From the NCBI RefSeq assembly GCF_024662015.1, contig NZ_CP102480.1:1894501-1958500 (forward strand): a stretch of DNA of 64,000 bases, read 5' to 3'. Under the pieces are notes generated by a model. It searched no databases, was not told where the DNA came from, and saw only the letters and a program-made list of their open reading frames with translations. Shown here piece by piece: positions 26,798 to 35,065 of the stretch. The stretch comes from Nisaea acidiphila. Its GTDB lineage: Bacteria; Pseudomonadota; Alphaproteobacteria; Thalassobaculales; Thalassobaculaceae. The stretch's first letter is position 1; each line of letters opens with the position of its first letter. A program made the translations under genes and the position numbers.

Positions 26798-28164
26798 GGC
26801 GCCGCCCGCTCGAAATGCCCGACGAGCTCGATATGAGGGGTCCAGAGAAACTGGTCGATCGGCGTGACACCGGTAAGGCTATAGCCGCCATCGACAAGCG
26901 CCCGCGCGTCGCGGGCGAAGGTCGCCGGGTTGCAGGAGACATAGACGATGCGGCGAATGTCCGACGCGGAGAGCGCGGCGCATTGCTCCCGCGCGCCGGC
27001 CCTCGGCGGGTCGAGGATCACCGCATCGAAGGGCCCCAGTTCCTTGCCCGCGAAAGGCCGCTGGCTGAGGTCCCGCCGTTCTGTGCGGACGCGGCCGCCC
27101 AGCCCCGCCGCATCGGCCCCGGCGCGGATGGCCGCCAGCAGGCCCTCGTCGCCTTCCACCGCGACGCGCTCCGCCGGTCCGTCCAGTGCGAGGCAGAGCG
27201 TGCCGCAGCCGGCATAGAGATCGAGCACCGATTTCGCATCGCCGATCCCGGCACGGACGCGCTCCTGAATCGCCGCCTCGCCGTCCCGCGTCGCCTGCAG
27301 GAAAGCGCCCGCGGGCGGGGAGACTGGAACCTGGCCAAAGCGGATTTCCGGGCGCCGGCGCTCTGCCAGCGGCACCGCGTCCGGCAGCGTGTCGTCGCCC
27401 GCGTGATAGGAGAGCCGGGCGAGGTCCTGCGCCTCTGCGAATTCGGCGAGGCGTTCGCGGAAGCCGAGACCCGGATGGGCCGGCAGCCGCAGCAGGACGT
27501 CGAGTCCGTTATCGAGTGCGTTGACGACGCAATCGACACCGTCACCCGGTTTCAGGACGCTGTCGAAGAGCGCCCGCAAAGGTGCCAGCAGAGCGAAAAT
27601 CTCCGGCAGCAGCACCGGGCATTCCTCGATCTCGACAATGCGATTGCTCGCCCGCTCGTGGAAGCCCGCGATCAGGCGCTGGCCGATCCGGCGCAGCACG
27701 AAATCGGCCCTGCGCCGGGTTGCGGGCGCGGCCGGATGCAGTTCGTTGACCGGCACGTCCGCCAGACCGACGCGGCCGAGATGTTGCACCACCTGCGCGC
27801 GCTTCCAGCTCGCATAGGTTTCCGCCGAAAGATGCTGCACGGCGCATCCGCCGCAGGACATGAAGTGGCGGCAGGCCGGGTCGATGCGCTCCGGCGACGG
27901 TGTGACCAGCTCGATCAGTTCGCAGGCGACCCCCTCGCCACGGTCGGACACGGGCCGCGCCCGGACCGTCTCGCCCGGCAGCGCGAAAGGCACGAAGACC
28001 GGCCGGCTCTCCTCGACATACCCCGCCTTGAGCACGGCTTCCGCAAGCCCGTCGCCGCGACCGCCAAGACGCGCGATCTCGATCTCCAGAATCGGGCTGT
28101 TTGCGGCATATCGCCGCCGCTGTCCCTCGCGTCCCCGCTTGCTTCTCTGCCGTCCGCGGCCCAT
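26794..28164 (-). CDS. TrmA/RlmC/RlmD-type RNA (uracil-5)-methyltransferase
   Basis: A 456-residue SAM-dependent RNA methyltransferase. After a basic start and a TRAM-like segment, an iron-sulfur cluster motif is visible (CRHFMSCGGCAVQH). The Rossmann core has DLYAGCGTLCLAL and DPPRAG. The catalytic cysteine lies in YVSCNPATFARD. The cluster cysteines point to the RlmD/RlmC group acting on 23S rRNA uridines, but a tRNA target cannot be excluded. It is first in a two-gene unit with the RHH gene. Confidence 0.92.
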   Translation of the reverse strand: MGRGRQRSKRGREGQRRRYAANSPILEIEIARLGGRGDGLAEAVLKAGYVEESRPVFVPFALPGETVRARPVSDRGEGVACELIELVTPSPERIDPACRHFMSCGGCAVQHLSAETYASWKRAQVVQHLGRVGLADVPVNELHPAAPATRRRADFVLRRIGQRLIAGFHERASNRIVEIEECPVLLPEIFALLAPLRALFDSVLKPGDGVDCVVNALDNGLDVLLRLPAHPGLGFRERLAEFAEAQDLARLSYHAGDDTLPDAVPLAERRRPEIRFGQVPVSPPAGAFLQATRDGEAAIQERVRAGIGDAKSVLDLYAGCGTLCLALDGPAERVAVEGDEGLLAAIRAGADAAGLGGRVRTERRDLSQRPFAGKELGPFDAVILDPPRAGAREQCAALSASDIRRIVYVSCNPATFARDARALVDGGYSLTGVTPIDQFLWTPHIELVGHFERAAP

Positions 28165-28237
28165 AAAGCGTCCATCCTTTTCGCCTGTGCGCCGCGGTTT
28201 CCGCTCCGGACCTCCCGGCGCCTGCTATGGTGATGAC

Positions 28238-28642
28238 ATGGCTCGAGCCGACCTGACAACTGCCGAACGAGGGAAGCTGACCGGCGCATACCGCCGGCAC
28301 CGCATCCTCGCGGCCATGTTCGGCCTGCTCGCCCTCTTGCTGCAGACCGGTTTCTCGATCGGCACCGTGGCGGGCGCCGGAAACGCGATGCCGGGCGGCC
28401 TCGCCGCCGATCTGGCCGTGCTCTGCATGGACGCCTCGAAATATTCCGGCGGCGGGACGGAAAACGGCACCGATGCCTGCGACCATTGCCGCCTCTGCGG
28501 CCCCGCGCTGAGCTGGTTGCCGCCGGAACTCACACCGGCCAGCGTTCAGATCGCGACTTCGGAAGCCCGAGGTTTGCCCGAACAGAAGGCCGCCCTTCGC
28601 CTTTTCACATCATCCAGCTATCCGCGCGCCCCGCCCGCCTGA
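28238..28642 (+). CDS. DUF2946-like small envelope protein
   Basis: A 134-residue protein with one hydrophobic segment near residues 24-40 (LAAMFGLLALLLQTGFSIG). A later CDHCRLCGP cysteine motif resembles the CPLC-type motif of DUF2946 proteins. That family is often found beside copper genes, and here the next gene is a PCuAC copper chaperone 65 bases downstream. A role in periplasmic copper handling is inferred from this context. It diverges from the RNA methyltransferase gene across 73 bases. Confidence 0.72.
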   Translation: MARADLTTAERGKLTGAYRRHRILAAMFGLLALLLQTGFSIGTVAGAGNAMPGGLAADLAVLCMDASKYSGGGTENGTDACDHCRLCGPALSWLPPELTPASVQIATSEARGLPEQKAALRLFTSSSYPRAPPA

Positions 28643-28646
28643 CCCT

Positions 28647-28694
28647 CAATTCACTTACGACACATCCCGCGCGGCGTGCCGCGCACCCGAATTG
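28647..28694 (+). promoter_or_regulatory. Imperfect hairpin before PCuAC
   Basis: Outer CAATTC/GAATTG arms enclose GCGCGGC-GT-GCCGCGC in the gap between the DUF2946-like and PCuAC genes. It could be an RNA processing or attenuation structure. No T-run follows it. Confidence 0.35.
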
Positions 28695-28707
28695 AAGGTC
28701 TGAAACG

Positions 28708-29235
28708 ATGAAACTCTCTGTAACGACGATTGCGCGTGTTGCCGCGCTCGCCATCCTTACCCTGCCGCTGTTCGGCGGTCTCGCTCCCGTCTGCGCTCAC
28801 GAGTTCAAGGTGGGCGAGATCATGATCGACCATCCTTGGGCACGCGCGACTCCGGGCCGGGCGAAGAACGGCGCCGGTTTCATGAAACTCATGAATCATG
28901 GCGGCGCGCCGGACCGCCTGATGGAAGCCCGAAGCGACGTCGCCGAGCGGGTCGAACTGCACACCCATATCCACGAGAACGGCGTCATGAAGATGCGCCC
29001 GAGCGGTCCGATCGAGGTGCCGGCGCACGGCCACGTCATGCTCGAGCCCGGCAGCTACCACGTGATGTTCCTCGGCCTGACGGCGCCGCTGGCGGAAGGT
29101 ACGAAGTTCCCTGTCACGCTGGTCTTCGAGAAAGCCGGGGAAGTGACCGTCGAGCTCAAGGTCGAGTCCGTCGGCGCCGGTGCGGGCGGGATGAAAATGA
29201 ACCATGGTGCCGGACACGGCATGAAGAAGAACTGA
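28708..29235 (+). CDS. Periplasmic copper chaperone PCuAC family protein
   Basis: A 175-residue secreted protein: signal peptide to about residue 30 (LFGGLAPVCAH), then the PCuAC cupredoxin-like fold. The copper-binding H(M)x10Mx21HxM pattern is partly visible: VELHTHIHENGVMKMRP, then HGHVMLEPGSYHVMFLGL. A short His/Met-rich tail (MKMNHGAGHGMKKN) probably adds copper-binding sites. The family delivers Cu(I) to cytochrome oxidase assembly. It follows the DUF2946-like gene on the same strand. Confidence 0.92.
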   Translation: MKLSVTTIARVAALAILTLPLFGGLAPVCAHEFKVGEIMIDHPWARATPGRAKNGAGFMKLMNHGGAPDRLMEARSDVAERVELHTHIHENGVMKMRPSGPIEVPAHGHVMLEPGSYHVMFLGLTAPLAEGTKFPVTLVFEKAGEVTVELKVESVGAGAGGMKMNHGAGHGMKKN

Positions 29236-29260
29236 GGCAATCCGATCCCGGCGGGCGCGG

Positions 29261-29671
29261 TCAGGCAGGATCTTCCAGTTTGACCGTGCCCGGCCGCGTC
29301 ACGATCCAGACCGCGACCAGTGTCAGCACGGTGCTGGTTGCCGCCGCCAGACGCCAATCCTCCAGCACGAAGCCCCAGAGCAGCGCCAGGGAAATGGCTA
29401 TCATCGTCACCGCGGCGATCTTCGCGCGCGGCGGAATGACGCCGTATTCATGCCATTCGCGGACGCCCTGCCCGAAGCGGGGATGGTTGTAGAGCCAGAG
29501 ATGGAAACGCTCGGAAGAGCGGGAAAAGGCCCAGAGCGCGATCAGCAGGAACAGCGTGCCCGGCAATCCCGGCAGGATGATTCCGGCGATGCCCACGCCC
29601 GTGCAGATGACGCCGACGGCGAGCAGCACGTAGCGAAACGGTCCGCAGATGGTTTTGGGCTCAGTGCTCAC
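29261..29671 (-). CDS. YbaN/DUF454 family membrane protein
   Basis: A 136-residue inner-membrane protein with three or four hydrophobic segments. It carries the DUF454 signature GIILPGLPGTLFLLIALWAFSRSS and the following HPRFGQGVREW. Function of the family is unknown. The start is GTG 29671 with GGGAGACG upstream. It lies between the copper pair and the phage-like cluster. Confidence 0.88.
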   Translation of the reverse strand: MSTEPKTICGPFRYVLLAVGVICTGVGIAGIILPGLPGTLFLLIALWAFSRSSERFHLWLYNHPRFGQGVREWHEYGVIPPRAKIAAVTMIAISLALLWGFVLEDWRLAAATSTVLTLVAVWIVTRPGTVKLEDPA

Positions 29672-29741
29672 GCGCGTCTCCCGACTACCGGCCCATCATG
29701 GCGCCCGGCGGTTAAGATATAGTTAGAGACGCCGGGTCAGG

Positions 29742-30446
29742 CTAGAGGCGGCGGGCGAACCAGATCACCCGGCCGACAATATTCACCTCGTCCAGGGTGC
29801 GCTCGTAATTCTCGTAACGCGGGCTTTCGGAGCGGATCAGGAGCCGCGCCGGCTCGCTGTTCGGCACCAGCTCGATCTGTTTCGCGATCAGACCGATCCC
29901 GTCATGCAGCACGAAGATACCGGGCGGCGAGGGTGCGGTGCGGCTGAGATCGATCATCACCTTGTCGCCGGAACACAGCACCGGCTCCATCGAGTCGCCG
30001 TCGATCGAGATGATGCGGAGGTCGCGCGGGGTTGCCCGCAGCTCATAGCGCAACCAGCCCGCATCGAAATACCAGTCGATTCCGTCCAGCTCCTGTTCGA
30101 GGTGCGCGCCGCCGCCCGCGGACGCCGCGATCCGGACTTCCGGGACAGCGATCACGCCCGCGCCGCCGGACCGGTCGGCTGCCGGAAGCACCGGCGAACG
30201 TCCCGGCCGCGGCACAGCCGCCACCGGGTCCTGCTCCGCCCGGAGAACAGACTCGTCGACGCCGAGATGACGAGCCAGCGCATAACGCACATCCTCCGGC
30301 AGCTTCCGCGGAGTGCCGCGATTGATGAACTGATGGAGATAGGCGTGGTTCTTGCCGCAGGCCAGCGAGGCTTTCTTCAGATCCGTCGGCGGATCGCGAT
30401 GCGCGACCAGCTCGAGGATACGCTTGCGCTGGATGTCGAGTTTCAT
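29742..30446 (-). CDS. HTH / S24 peptidase phage-type repressor
   Basis: A 234-residue repressor of the LexA/cI group. The N-terminal HTH (about 15-60) includes LKKASLACGKNHAYLHQFI. The C-terminal S24 domain has the serine motif DGDSMEP and a lysine further on in IGLIAKQIE, the catalytic pair for self-cleavage in this family. It is divergent from the particle operon and probably controls the 227-base shared region. If the autocleavage site works, DNA damage would release the operon; this is inference. ATG 30446 has no strong ribosome site. Confidence 0.9.
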   Translation of the reverse strand: MKLDIQRKRILELVAHRDPPTDLKKASLACGKNHAYLHQFINRGTPRKLPEDVRYALARHLGVDESVLRAEQDPVAAVPRPGRSPVLPAADRSGGAGVIAVPEVRIAASAGGGAHLEQELDGIDWYFDAGWLRYELRATPRDLRIISIDGDSMEPVLCSGDKVMIDLSRTAPSPPGIFVLHDGIGLIAKQIELVPNSEPARLLIRSESPRYENYERTLDEVNIVGRVIWFARRL

Positions 30447-30673
30447 GCCGGGAGCCTATTCTTACTCAATCGGAAGTTCAAGAATTTTTTTCCTATTGCA
30501 TACATATCGAAACTGGCCTAAAACAACTTTTGCGTCAGCGATATGGGCATTTTTTAACCGGCAAAATCCGATTCTGCGATGCAGAACCGAGCCTGACGCG
30601 CAGAAACCGTCTCCACAAACGCTTCAGCGCATGCCCGGGTTCGACCATCCGGAATCATTTTTGGAGGGAGTTC
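30447..30673. promoter_or_regulatory. Divergent AT-rich control region of the phage-like cluster
   Basis: 227 bases between the repressor and the first plus-strand gene. The part near the repressor is AT-rich. One dyad CGG-CAAAAT-CCG (30559-30570) matches two sites in the next gap (31092-31103, 31187-31198). A GGAGGGA ribosome site for the next gene ends the region. Promoters for both directions are expected here but were not pinned down. Confidence 0.55.
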
Positions 30674-31090
30674 ATGACCATCACGCAAAATGTGCCGGAT
30701 CCAAAATGGATCAAGCAATGCCTGAGAGAAGCGGCCGACACATTGCGCCGATTGCCTCGTGCCCATACGAAGCCGCGCCTTGCCGCCTGGCCCGACGTCG
30801 TCCGCAACAGCGCGCCTTATCAATCGGCGCCGAAACGGACCCGGCCCGCGGCCCCCAGCCCGGCAGCGATCGACCGGCTCGACGAAAGCCTGCACTGGAT
30901 GTTCGCCTGCAGTCCCGAGCAACGCCGGATCGTCTGGGCCCGCGCCTGCGGCGTGCCTTGGCGCAAGCTCGAGGATATCGACGGCCGCAGTCACGTCACC
31001 CTGCGCCGGATTGAGGATCAAGGCGTCTCGGCCATCCGCGACCGGCTACGGAGCACCATCCGCAAACGCGCTTTTGACGCGCCTATGTAA
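30674..31090 (+). CDS. DUF6362-like phage protein with sigma4-like HTH
   Basis: A 138-residue protein. The N-terminal 60 residues are basic (LREAADTLRRLPRAH). The C-terminal half reads SPEQRRIVWARACGVPWRKLEDIDGRSHVTLRRIEDQGVSAI, which resembles a sigma-70 region 4 helix-turn-helix; no core-binding sigma2 is present. It resembles DUF6362 proteins of alphaproteobacterial phages. Lying between the repressor and a promoter/terminator leader, it could be the activator of the structural operon, as the sigma-like GafA is for the Rhodobacter gene transfer agent. It could also be an extra packaging protein. ATG 30674 follows GGAGGGAGTTC. Confidence 0.75.
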   Translation: MTITQNVPDPKWIKQCLREAADTLRRLPRAHTKPRLAAWPDVVRNSAPYQSAPKRTRPAAPSPAAIDRLDESLHWMFACSPEQRRIVWARACGVPWRKLEDIDGRSHVTLRRIEDQGVSAIRDRLRSTIRKRAFDAPM

Positions 31091-31198
31091 TCGGTTTTTT
31101 CCGATTATTGAAACTCATAACAATCTGAAAATAAGGGGTTTTTCCTGATCCTCATCCAAATTACATACGTCAATACGAATAATCATCGGAAAAAACCG
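31088..31198. promoter_or_regulatory. Two CGG-N6-CCG dyads in the late-operon leader
   Basis: TAATCGG-T6-CCGATTA spans 31088-31107 and ATCGG-A6-CCG lies at 31185-31198. The two are each other's reverse complement over 14 bases, about 80 bases apart. With the site at 30559-30570 they look like operators of one regulator flanking the sigma4-like gene. Confidence 0.5.
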
Positions 31199-31199
31199 C

Positions 31200-31228
31200 T
31201 TTACAAACTTTATAAAATCGGCTAATTA
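31200..31228 (+). promoter_or_regulatory. Promoter-like element for the structural operon
   Basis: TTTACA (31200-31205), 17 bases, then TAATTA (31223-31228). It lies directly beside the second operator-like dyad and just before the terminator at 31242. Matches are fair, not perfect. Confidence 0.45.
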
Positions 31229-31241
31229 CTATCCTACAGTC

Positions 31242-31279
31242 GGCGCCTTGCGGGTTCGCACCCCAAGGCGCCTTTTTTA
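31242..31279 (+). terminator. Strong intrinsic terminator before the terminase genes
   Basis: GGCGCCTTG (31242-31250) pairs with CAAGGCGCC (31264-31272), with three more inner G-C pairs, followed by T6. The hairpin stands between the sigma4-like gene and the small terminase gene, so structural genes would need read-through or antitermination. Resemblance to a tRNA T-arm is superficial. Confidence 0.8.
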
Positions 31280-31292
31280 TTCGGTGAGCGCC

Positions 31293-31751
31293 ATGGCTGA
31301 ATCCGCCCTCAGAACCCGTAAGAAACGGCTGTTTCTGAAATGTCTCTGCGAGACCGGCAATGTCAGCGAAGCCGCCCGCAAAGCGCGCATCGCCCGAAGC
31401 CACGCCTATCAGCTACGGCGGCAGGACCCCGACTTCGCCCGCTCCTGGGACGAGGCTCTCGATATCGCCGTCGACCTGCTCGAGGCCGAGGCCCGCAGCC
31501 GCGCGGTCGACGGCGTCGAGCAGCCCCGCTTCCACCAGGGGAAGATCTGCGGAACGGTGCGGAAATACTCGGATTCGCTGCTGATGTTCCTACTGAGGGC
31601 GCACCGGCCCGAAACCTTCAGGGAGGGACGCGATGGAGGAGCAGAGGATCTCGAGCGCCGGTTCGAAGACGCAAGGCAGAAGCTCGCAGACCGGTTCGAG
31701 GCCGTCGCTCGAGGATCTGACGGCACAGGAACGGGCACGGATCCTGAGTGA
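31293..31751 (+). CDS. Terminase small subunit-like DNA-binding protein
   Basis: A 152-residue protein directly before the large terminase. It begins with basic and HTH-like residues (KKRLFLKCLCETGNVSEAARKARIARSHAYQLRRQDPDF), the form of many small terminases that recognise packaging sites. The middle part has FLLRAHRPETFREG, also typical. The last 39 codons overlap the large-terminase start in another frame. ATG 31293 was chosen over an earlier in-frame start that would run through the terminator hairpin. Confidence 0.85.
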   Translation: MAESALRTRKKRLFLKCLCETGNVSEAARKARIARSHAYQLRRQDPDFARSWDEALDIAVDLLEAEARSRAVDGVEQPRFHQGKICGTVRKYSDSLLMFLLRAHRPETFREGRDGGAEDLERRFEDARQKLADRFEAVARGSDGTGTGTDPE

Positions 31752-32985
31752 GATCTCCGACGAGGAAGCCGCACTCCTGCTTTATGACTGGCCGTTCTGG
31801 GCCCGGAAGAAACAGCTGCCGCCGCCTCCGCCCTGGCGGATCTGGCTGATCCTCGCCGGCCGCGGCTTCGGCAAGACCCGGACCGGCGCCGAATGGGTGC
31901 GGGCCGGCGCAGAGCCCGGCCGGTGCCGGCGCATCGCCGTCATCGGCGCCACCGCCGGCGACGTGCGCGACGTCATGGTCGAGGGCGAGAGCGGCCTGCT
32001 CTCGGTCGCCCCGCCGTGGTGCCGGCCGCATTACGAGCCGTCGAAACGGCGCCTCACCTGGCCTTCCGGCAGCGTTGCCACATTGCTGTCGGCCGACGAT
32101 CCCGATCAGGTTCGCGGCCATCAGTTCGACAGCGCCTGGGCCGACGAGATCGCCGCCTGGGCGCGGCCGGAAGCCTGGGACAATCTGATGATGGCGCTCC
32201 GCCTCGGCCGCGCTCCGCAATGCATCGCCACCACGACGCCGCGCCCGAAGGCATGGCTGAAACGGATCATGACGGCAAAGGATACGGCCCTGACCAGGGG
32301 CCGCAGTACGGAGAACCGCCTCAATCTGGCACCCGGCTTCCTCGCGGCGATGGAACAGAGCTATGGCGGCACCCGCCTCGGGCGCCAGGAACTCGAAGGC
32401 GAGTTCCTGGCCGACATACCGGGCGCGCTCTGGCAGCGCGACCGGATCGAGGCCGTACACATGGCGCCGTCGGAACTGCCCGAGCTCGAGCGGATCGTCG
32501 TCGCGATCGATCCGGCGGCGAGCCATCACGCGGCCTCGAACGAGACCGGGATCGTCGTCGCCGGACGCGCCGGAGAACACGGCTATGTCCTTGAGGACTT
32601 GTCCGGCCGGCGCGCGCCTGCGGACTGGGCGGCCATCGCGCTCGACGCATTTCGCCGCCATCGGGCCGACCGCGTCGTCGCCGAGATCAATCAGGGCGGC
32701 GACATGGTCGAACAGGTTTTGCGCAGTATCGACCCTTCGGCACCGCTTCGCCTTGTGCGGGCAAGCCGCGGCAAGCATCTCAGGGCCGAGCCGGTCGCCG
32801 CGCTTTACGAACAGGGGCGAGTCCACCATGTCGGCCGGTTCGACCGGTTGGAAGACCAGATGTGCAGCTTCACCGGCGCGCGGGACGGCAGCGCCTCGCC
32901 GGACCGTCTCGATGCGCTGGTCTGGGCCGTCACCGATCTGCTGCTGAGCCGAAACCGGACGCGCAGCGAGCAATTCCTGATCTAA
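31633..32985 (+). CDS. terL: Phage terminase large subunit (packaging ATPase/nuclease)
   Basis: A 450-residue DNA-packaging motor. Walker A is in LAGRGFGKTRTGAEW (lysine 81), close to the form in Rhodobacter gene-transfer-agent terminase. Walker B-like acids lie in SAWADEIAAW. The C-terminal RNase H-like nuclease shows VVAIDPAASHH, VVAEINQGGDM and DRLDALVWA. A GGGAGGG ribosome site precedes ATG 31633 inside the small terminase gene, giving an overlap of 119 bases and probable coupling. The motifs look intact and active. Confidence 0.95.
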   Translation: MEEQRISSAGSKTQGRSSQTGSRPSLEDLTAQERARILSEISDEEAALLLYDWPFWARKKQLPPPPPWRIWLILAGRGFGKTRTGAEWVRAGAEPGRCRRIAVIGATAGDVRDVMVEGESGLLSVAPPWCRPHYEPSKRRLTWPSGSVATLLSADDPDQVRGHQFDSAWADEIAAWARPEAWDNLMMALRLGRAPQCIATTTPRPKAWLKRIMTAKDTALTRGRSTENRLNLAPGFLAAMEQSYGGTRLGRQELEGEFLADIPGALWQRDRIEAVHMAPSELPELERIVVAIDPAASHHAASNETGIVVAGRAGEHGYVLEDLSGRRAPADWAAIALDAFRRHRADRVVAEINQGGDMVEQVLRSIDPSAPLRLVRASRGKHLRAEPVAALYEQGRVHHVGRFDRLEDQMCSFTGARDGSASPDRLDALVWAVTDLLLSRNRTRSEQFLI

Positions 32986-33009
32986 GCAACACGGTGTGGG
33001 GGGACGGAA

Positions 33010-33708
33010 ATGAATGTCATCGCTTGTCTCGACGCGCCCGTCGGCCCCGGAACCGGCCAGCCGCACGACGTCGCGCTGGTGCAGGCCATGCTGGCCCGGA
33101 TCACGGACCGCACGGGCGGGTCCTACTGGAAAGGACAGCTGGACGGCCGCGCCTGCGACGCCCTCGCGGAGACCATCAGCCGTTTTCAGGAAGAGTTCGA
33201 CCTTCTGGACGAGTCCGGCGAGGAAGTCCGCGCCATGATCGACCCCGCGTCGGTCACCTATCAGTGCCTGCGGGATGCCGCGCCGCCGCTCCTGGCGGGT
33301 CTCCGGGCCATCGCCGGAACCGCCACGCTCTATGTTCCGCCCGCTGGCGGAAGCCGGGTTCTGTCGGTGCTGACGGCGAAATTGCGGTGCATCGGCTATG
33401 CCGGCAGCCCCGCCTTCGGGCGGAGCCTCGCGGTGCTGGCGGAACGGGTCTTCGACCGGCACCGGTTCCTGATCCGCTTTCCCATGTCCGCGAACGACAA
33501 GCCCGAACATCGCGTCCGGGTCGCGCTGCACGGACTGAAATGGCTGACGGAGGGAGGGGCGCTGACCTCCTCCGAGAGCGGGACAAACCCGGTGCCGAGA
33601 GCCATCTGGTCCCTCGTCGCGTCCGAGGCGGAACGCCTGCGCACGCTCGTTCCCGAGCTGCGCGAACAGGAAGGACACGCGCAACTTTGGCTCCGCCATG
33701 ACGGCTGA
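33010..33708 (+). CDS. Phage protein with peptidoglycan-binding-like N-terminus
   Basis: A 232-residue protein between terminase and portal. Residues about 18-90 resemble a PG_binding_1 repeat (ALVQAMLARI, then YWKGQLDGRACDALAETISRFQEEF). The remaining 130 residues are not recognised (ETVAT-type catalytic motifs absent; FDRHRFLIRFPMSANDKPEHRVRVA visible in part). It may be a cell-wall-interacting or lysis protein, and would then be the only such candidate in the cluster. It overlaps the longer portal frame but not the chosen portal start. A GGGGGACGG ribosome site precedes the ATG. Confidence 0.65.
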   Translation: MNVIACLDAPVGPGTGQPHDVALVQAMLARITDRTGGSYWKGQLDGRACDALAETISRFQEEFDLLDESGEEVRAMIDPASVTYQCLRDAAPPLLAGLRAIAGTATLYVPPAGGSRVLSVLTAKLRCIGYAGSPAFGRSLAVLAERVFDRHRFLIRFPMSANDKPEHRVRVALHGLKWLTEGGALTSSESGTNPVPRAIWSLVASEAERLRTLVPELREQEGHAQLWLRHDG

Positions 33709-33733
33709 TCTTCAGGAAACAAGAGGTGTGACG

Positions 33734-34957
33734 ATGAGCGCCGATGTCGCGACCCCGAATGCCGCCTACCGGGAAATGGCCGCCGACTGGGAACTGATCC
33801 ACGACCTGCTCGGCGGGACGCGAATCATGCGGCAGCGCGGCGAGAAATGGCTGCCGCGGGAGCCGGGCGAAAGCCGCGAGGCCTACGCCATCCGGCTCGG
33901 CCGCAGCGTACTCTTCAACGGTCTGCAGCGGACCGTGCAGACCCTGGTCGGCAAGCCGTTTCATCGACCGGCGGAGCTCGCGGGAAGCCCCGCCTCGGGA
34001 ATGCTGGCCCTCGCGGAAGACGTCGATCTCGGCGGCCGCAATCTGACGATCTTCGCCCGCGACGTGCTGCAGGCCGCGCTGACCGACGGACTGACCCACA
34101 TCCTGGTCGACCACCCCCGGCTCGGCGAGGGAGAGGAACCGGGCGGGACGCCCCGTCCCTATCTCGTCCATATCCCCGCCCCGGATCTGATCGGCTGGCG
34201 CGGCCAGGAGAACGGGATCGGCAGCAGGCTCAGCCGGATACGCATCCGGGAACGCGTGAACAGGAGTGCCGGCGCCTGGGAGGACCGTACCCGCCGGCAG
34301 GTGCGCGTGCTCTATCCCGGCCGCTTCGAGATCTGGCGCCGAGCCGGAGAGGAAAGCGACGGGCCGTGGCGCCGCGCCGAGACCGGAGAGTGCAGCCTCG
34401 ACTGCATTCCGCTGGTGACCATTTATGCCAACCGGACCGGCTTCATGACCGCACGGCCGCCGCTGATGGACCTCGCCTGGCTGAACCTCGCTCACTGGCA
34501 ATCGGCGAGCGACCAGCGCCATATCCTGCATGTCGCCCGGGTGCCGATCCTCTTCGGACGCAATCTCGCGTTGCCTGAGGACGGGCTCGAACTCGGACCG
34601 AACCGGATCGTGACCGGCGACGGCGACGGCGCCGATCTGCGCTTCGTCGAACATAGTGGCGCGGCCATCGCCGCCGGCCGCCAGGATCTGATCGACTTGG
34701 AAGACCGTATGGCGGTGATGGGGCTGGACCTGATGACCCGCCGCGCCGGGGCCGGTTCCACCACCGCGACGGCGCGCGCCATCGACGCGGCCGAGAACAG
34801 CACTGCCCTGCTGTCGCTGGTCCGCGCCGTCGAAGACGGGCTAACGGTCGCCTTCTCGTATATGGCGGACTGGCTGGACATTCCCCGAAGCGCATCCGGG
34901 CGGGTCGAGCTGCATCAGAGAGACGCAGCGGATCTCGACCCGGTGAAAAAGGGTTAA
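33734..34957 (+). CDS. DUF4055-type portal protein
   Basis: A 407-residue head-entry (portal) protein. The opening, MAADWELIHDLLGGTRIMRQ then YLPR-type WLPREPGESREAYAIRLGRS, and later FLHILVDHPR-type DGLTHILVDHPR and IPAPDLIGWR, match DUF4055 phage proteins found beside terminases. Start ATG 33734 has AGAGGTG upstream. It is followed by 108 bases of non-coding DNA and then cheZ, where a head-maturation or scaffold gene would be expected. Confidence 0.85.
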   Translation: MSADVATPNAAYREMAADWELIHDLLGGTRIMRQRGEKWLPREPGESREAYAIRLGRSVLFNGLQRTVQTLVGKPFHRPAELAGSPASGMLALAEDVDLGGRNLTIFARDVLQAALTDGLTHILVDHPRLGEGEEPGGTPRPYLVHIPAPDLIGWRGQENGIGSRLSRIRIRERVNRSAGAWEDRTRRQVRVLYPGRFEIWRRAGEESDGPWRRAETGECSLDCIPLVTIYANRTGFMTARPPLMDLAWLNLAHWQSASDQRHILHVARVPILFGRNLALPEDGLELGPNRIVTGDGDGADLRFVEHSGAAIAAGRQDLIDLEDRMAVMGLDLMTRRAGAGSTTATARAIDAAENSTALLSLVRAVEDGLTVAFSYMADWLDIPRSASGRVELHQRDAADLDPVKKG

Positions 34958-35065
34958 CATCGGCGCTCCCGATGGATTAAGACCGCTGATATTAGCTATC
35001 AAGTGTCTTTACCTATTGATAACTTTGATCACGTAGAACCAAGGGCGAGTCTAAGGAGAGATACT

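Noticed and set aside
31235-31280. Possible tRNA 3' end or attachment core (GGGTTCGCACCC)
   Set aside because: The segment is a long symmetrical hairpin followed by T6. No acceptor, D or anticodon stems are found upstream.
35003-35065. GTG 35003 start for cheZ
   Set aside because: No ribosome site precedes it, and the AAGGAG at 35053 is correctly spaced for TTG 35066.
34958-35065. CtrA box (TTAA-N7-TTAA) before cheZ
   Set aside because: A TTAA is present but the second half is at the wrong distance (11 bases) and imperfect.
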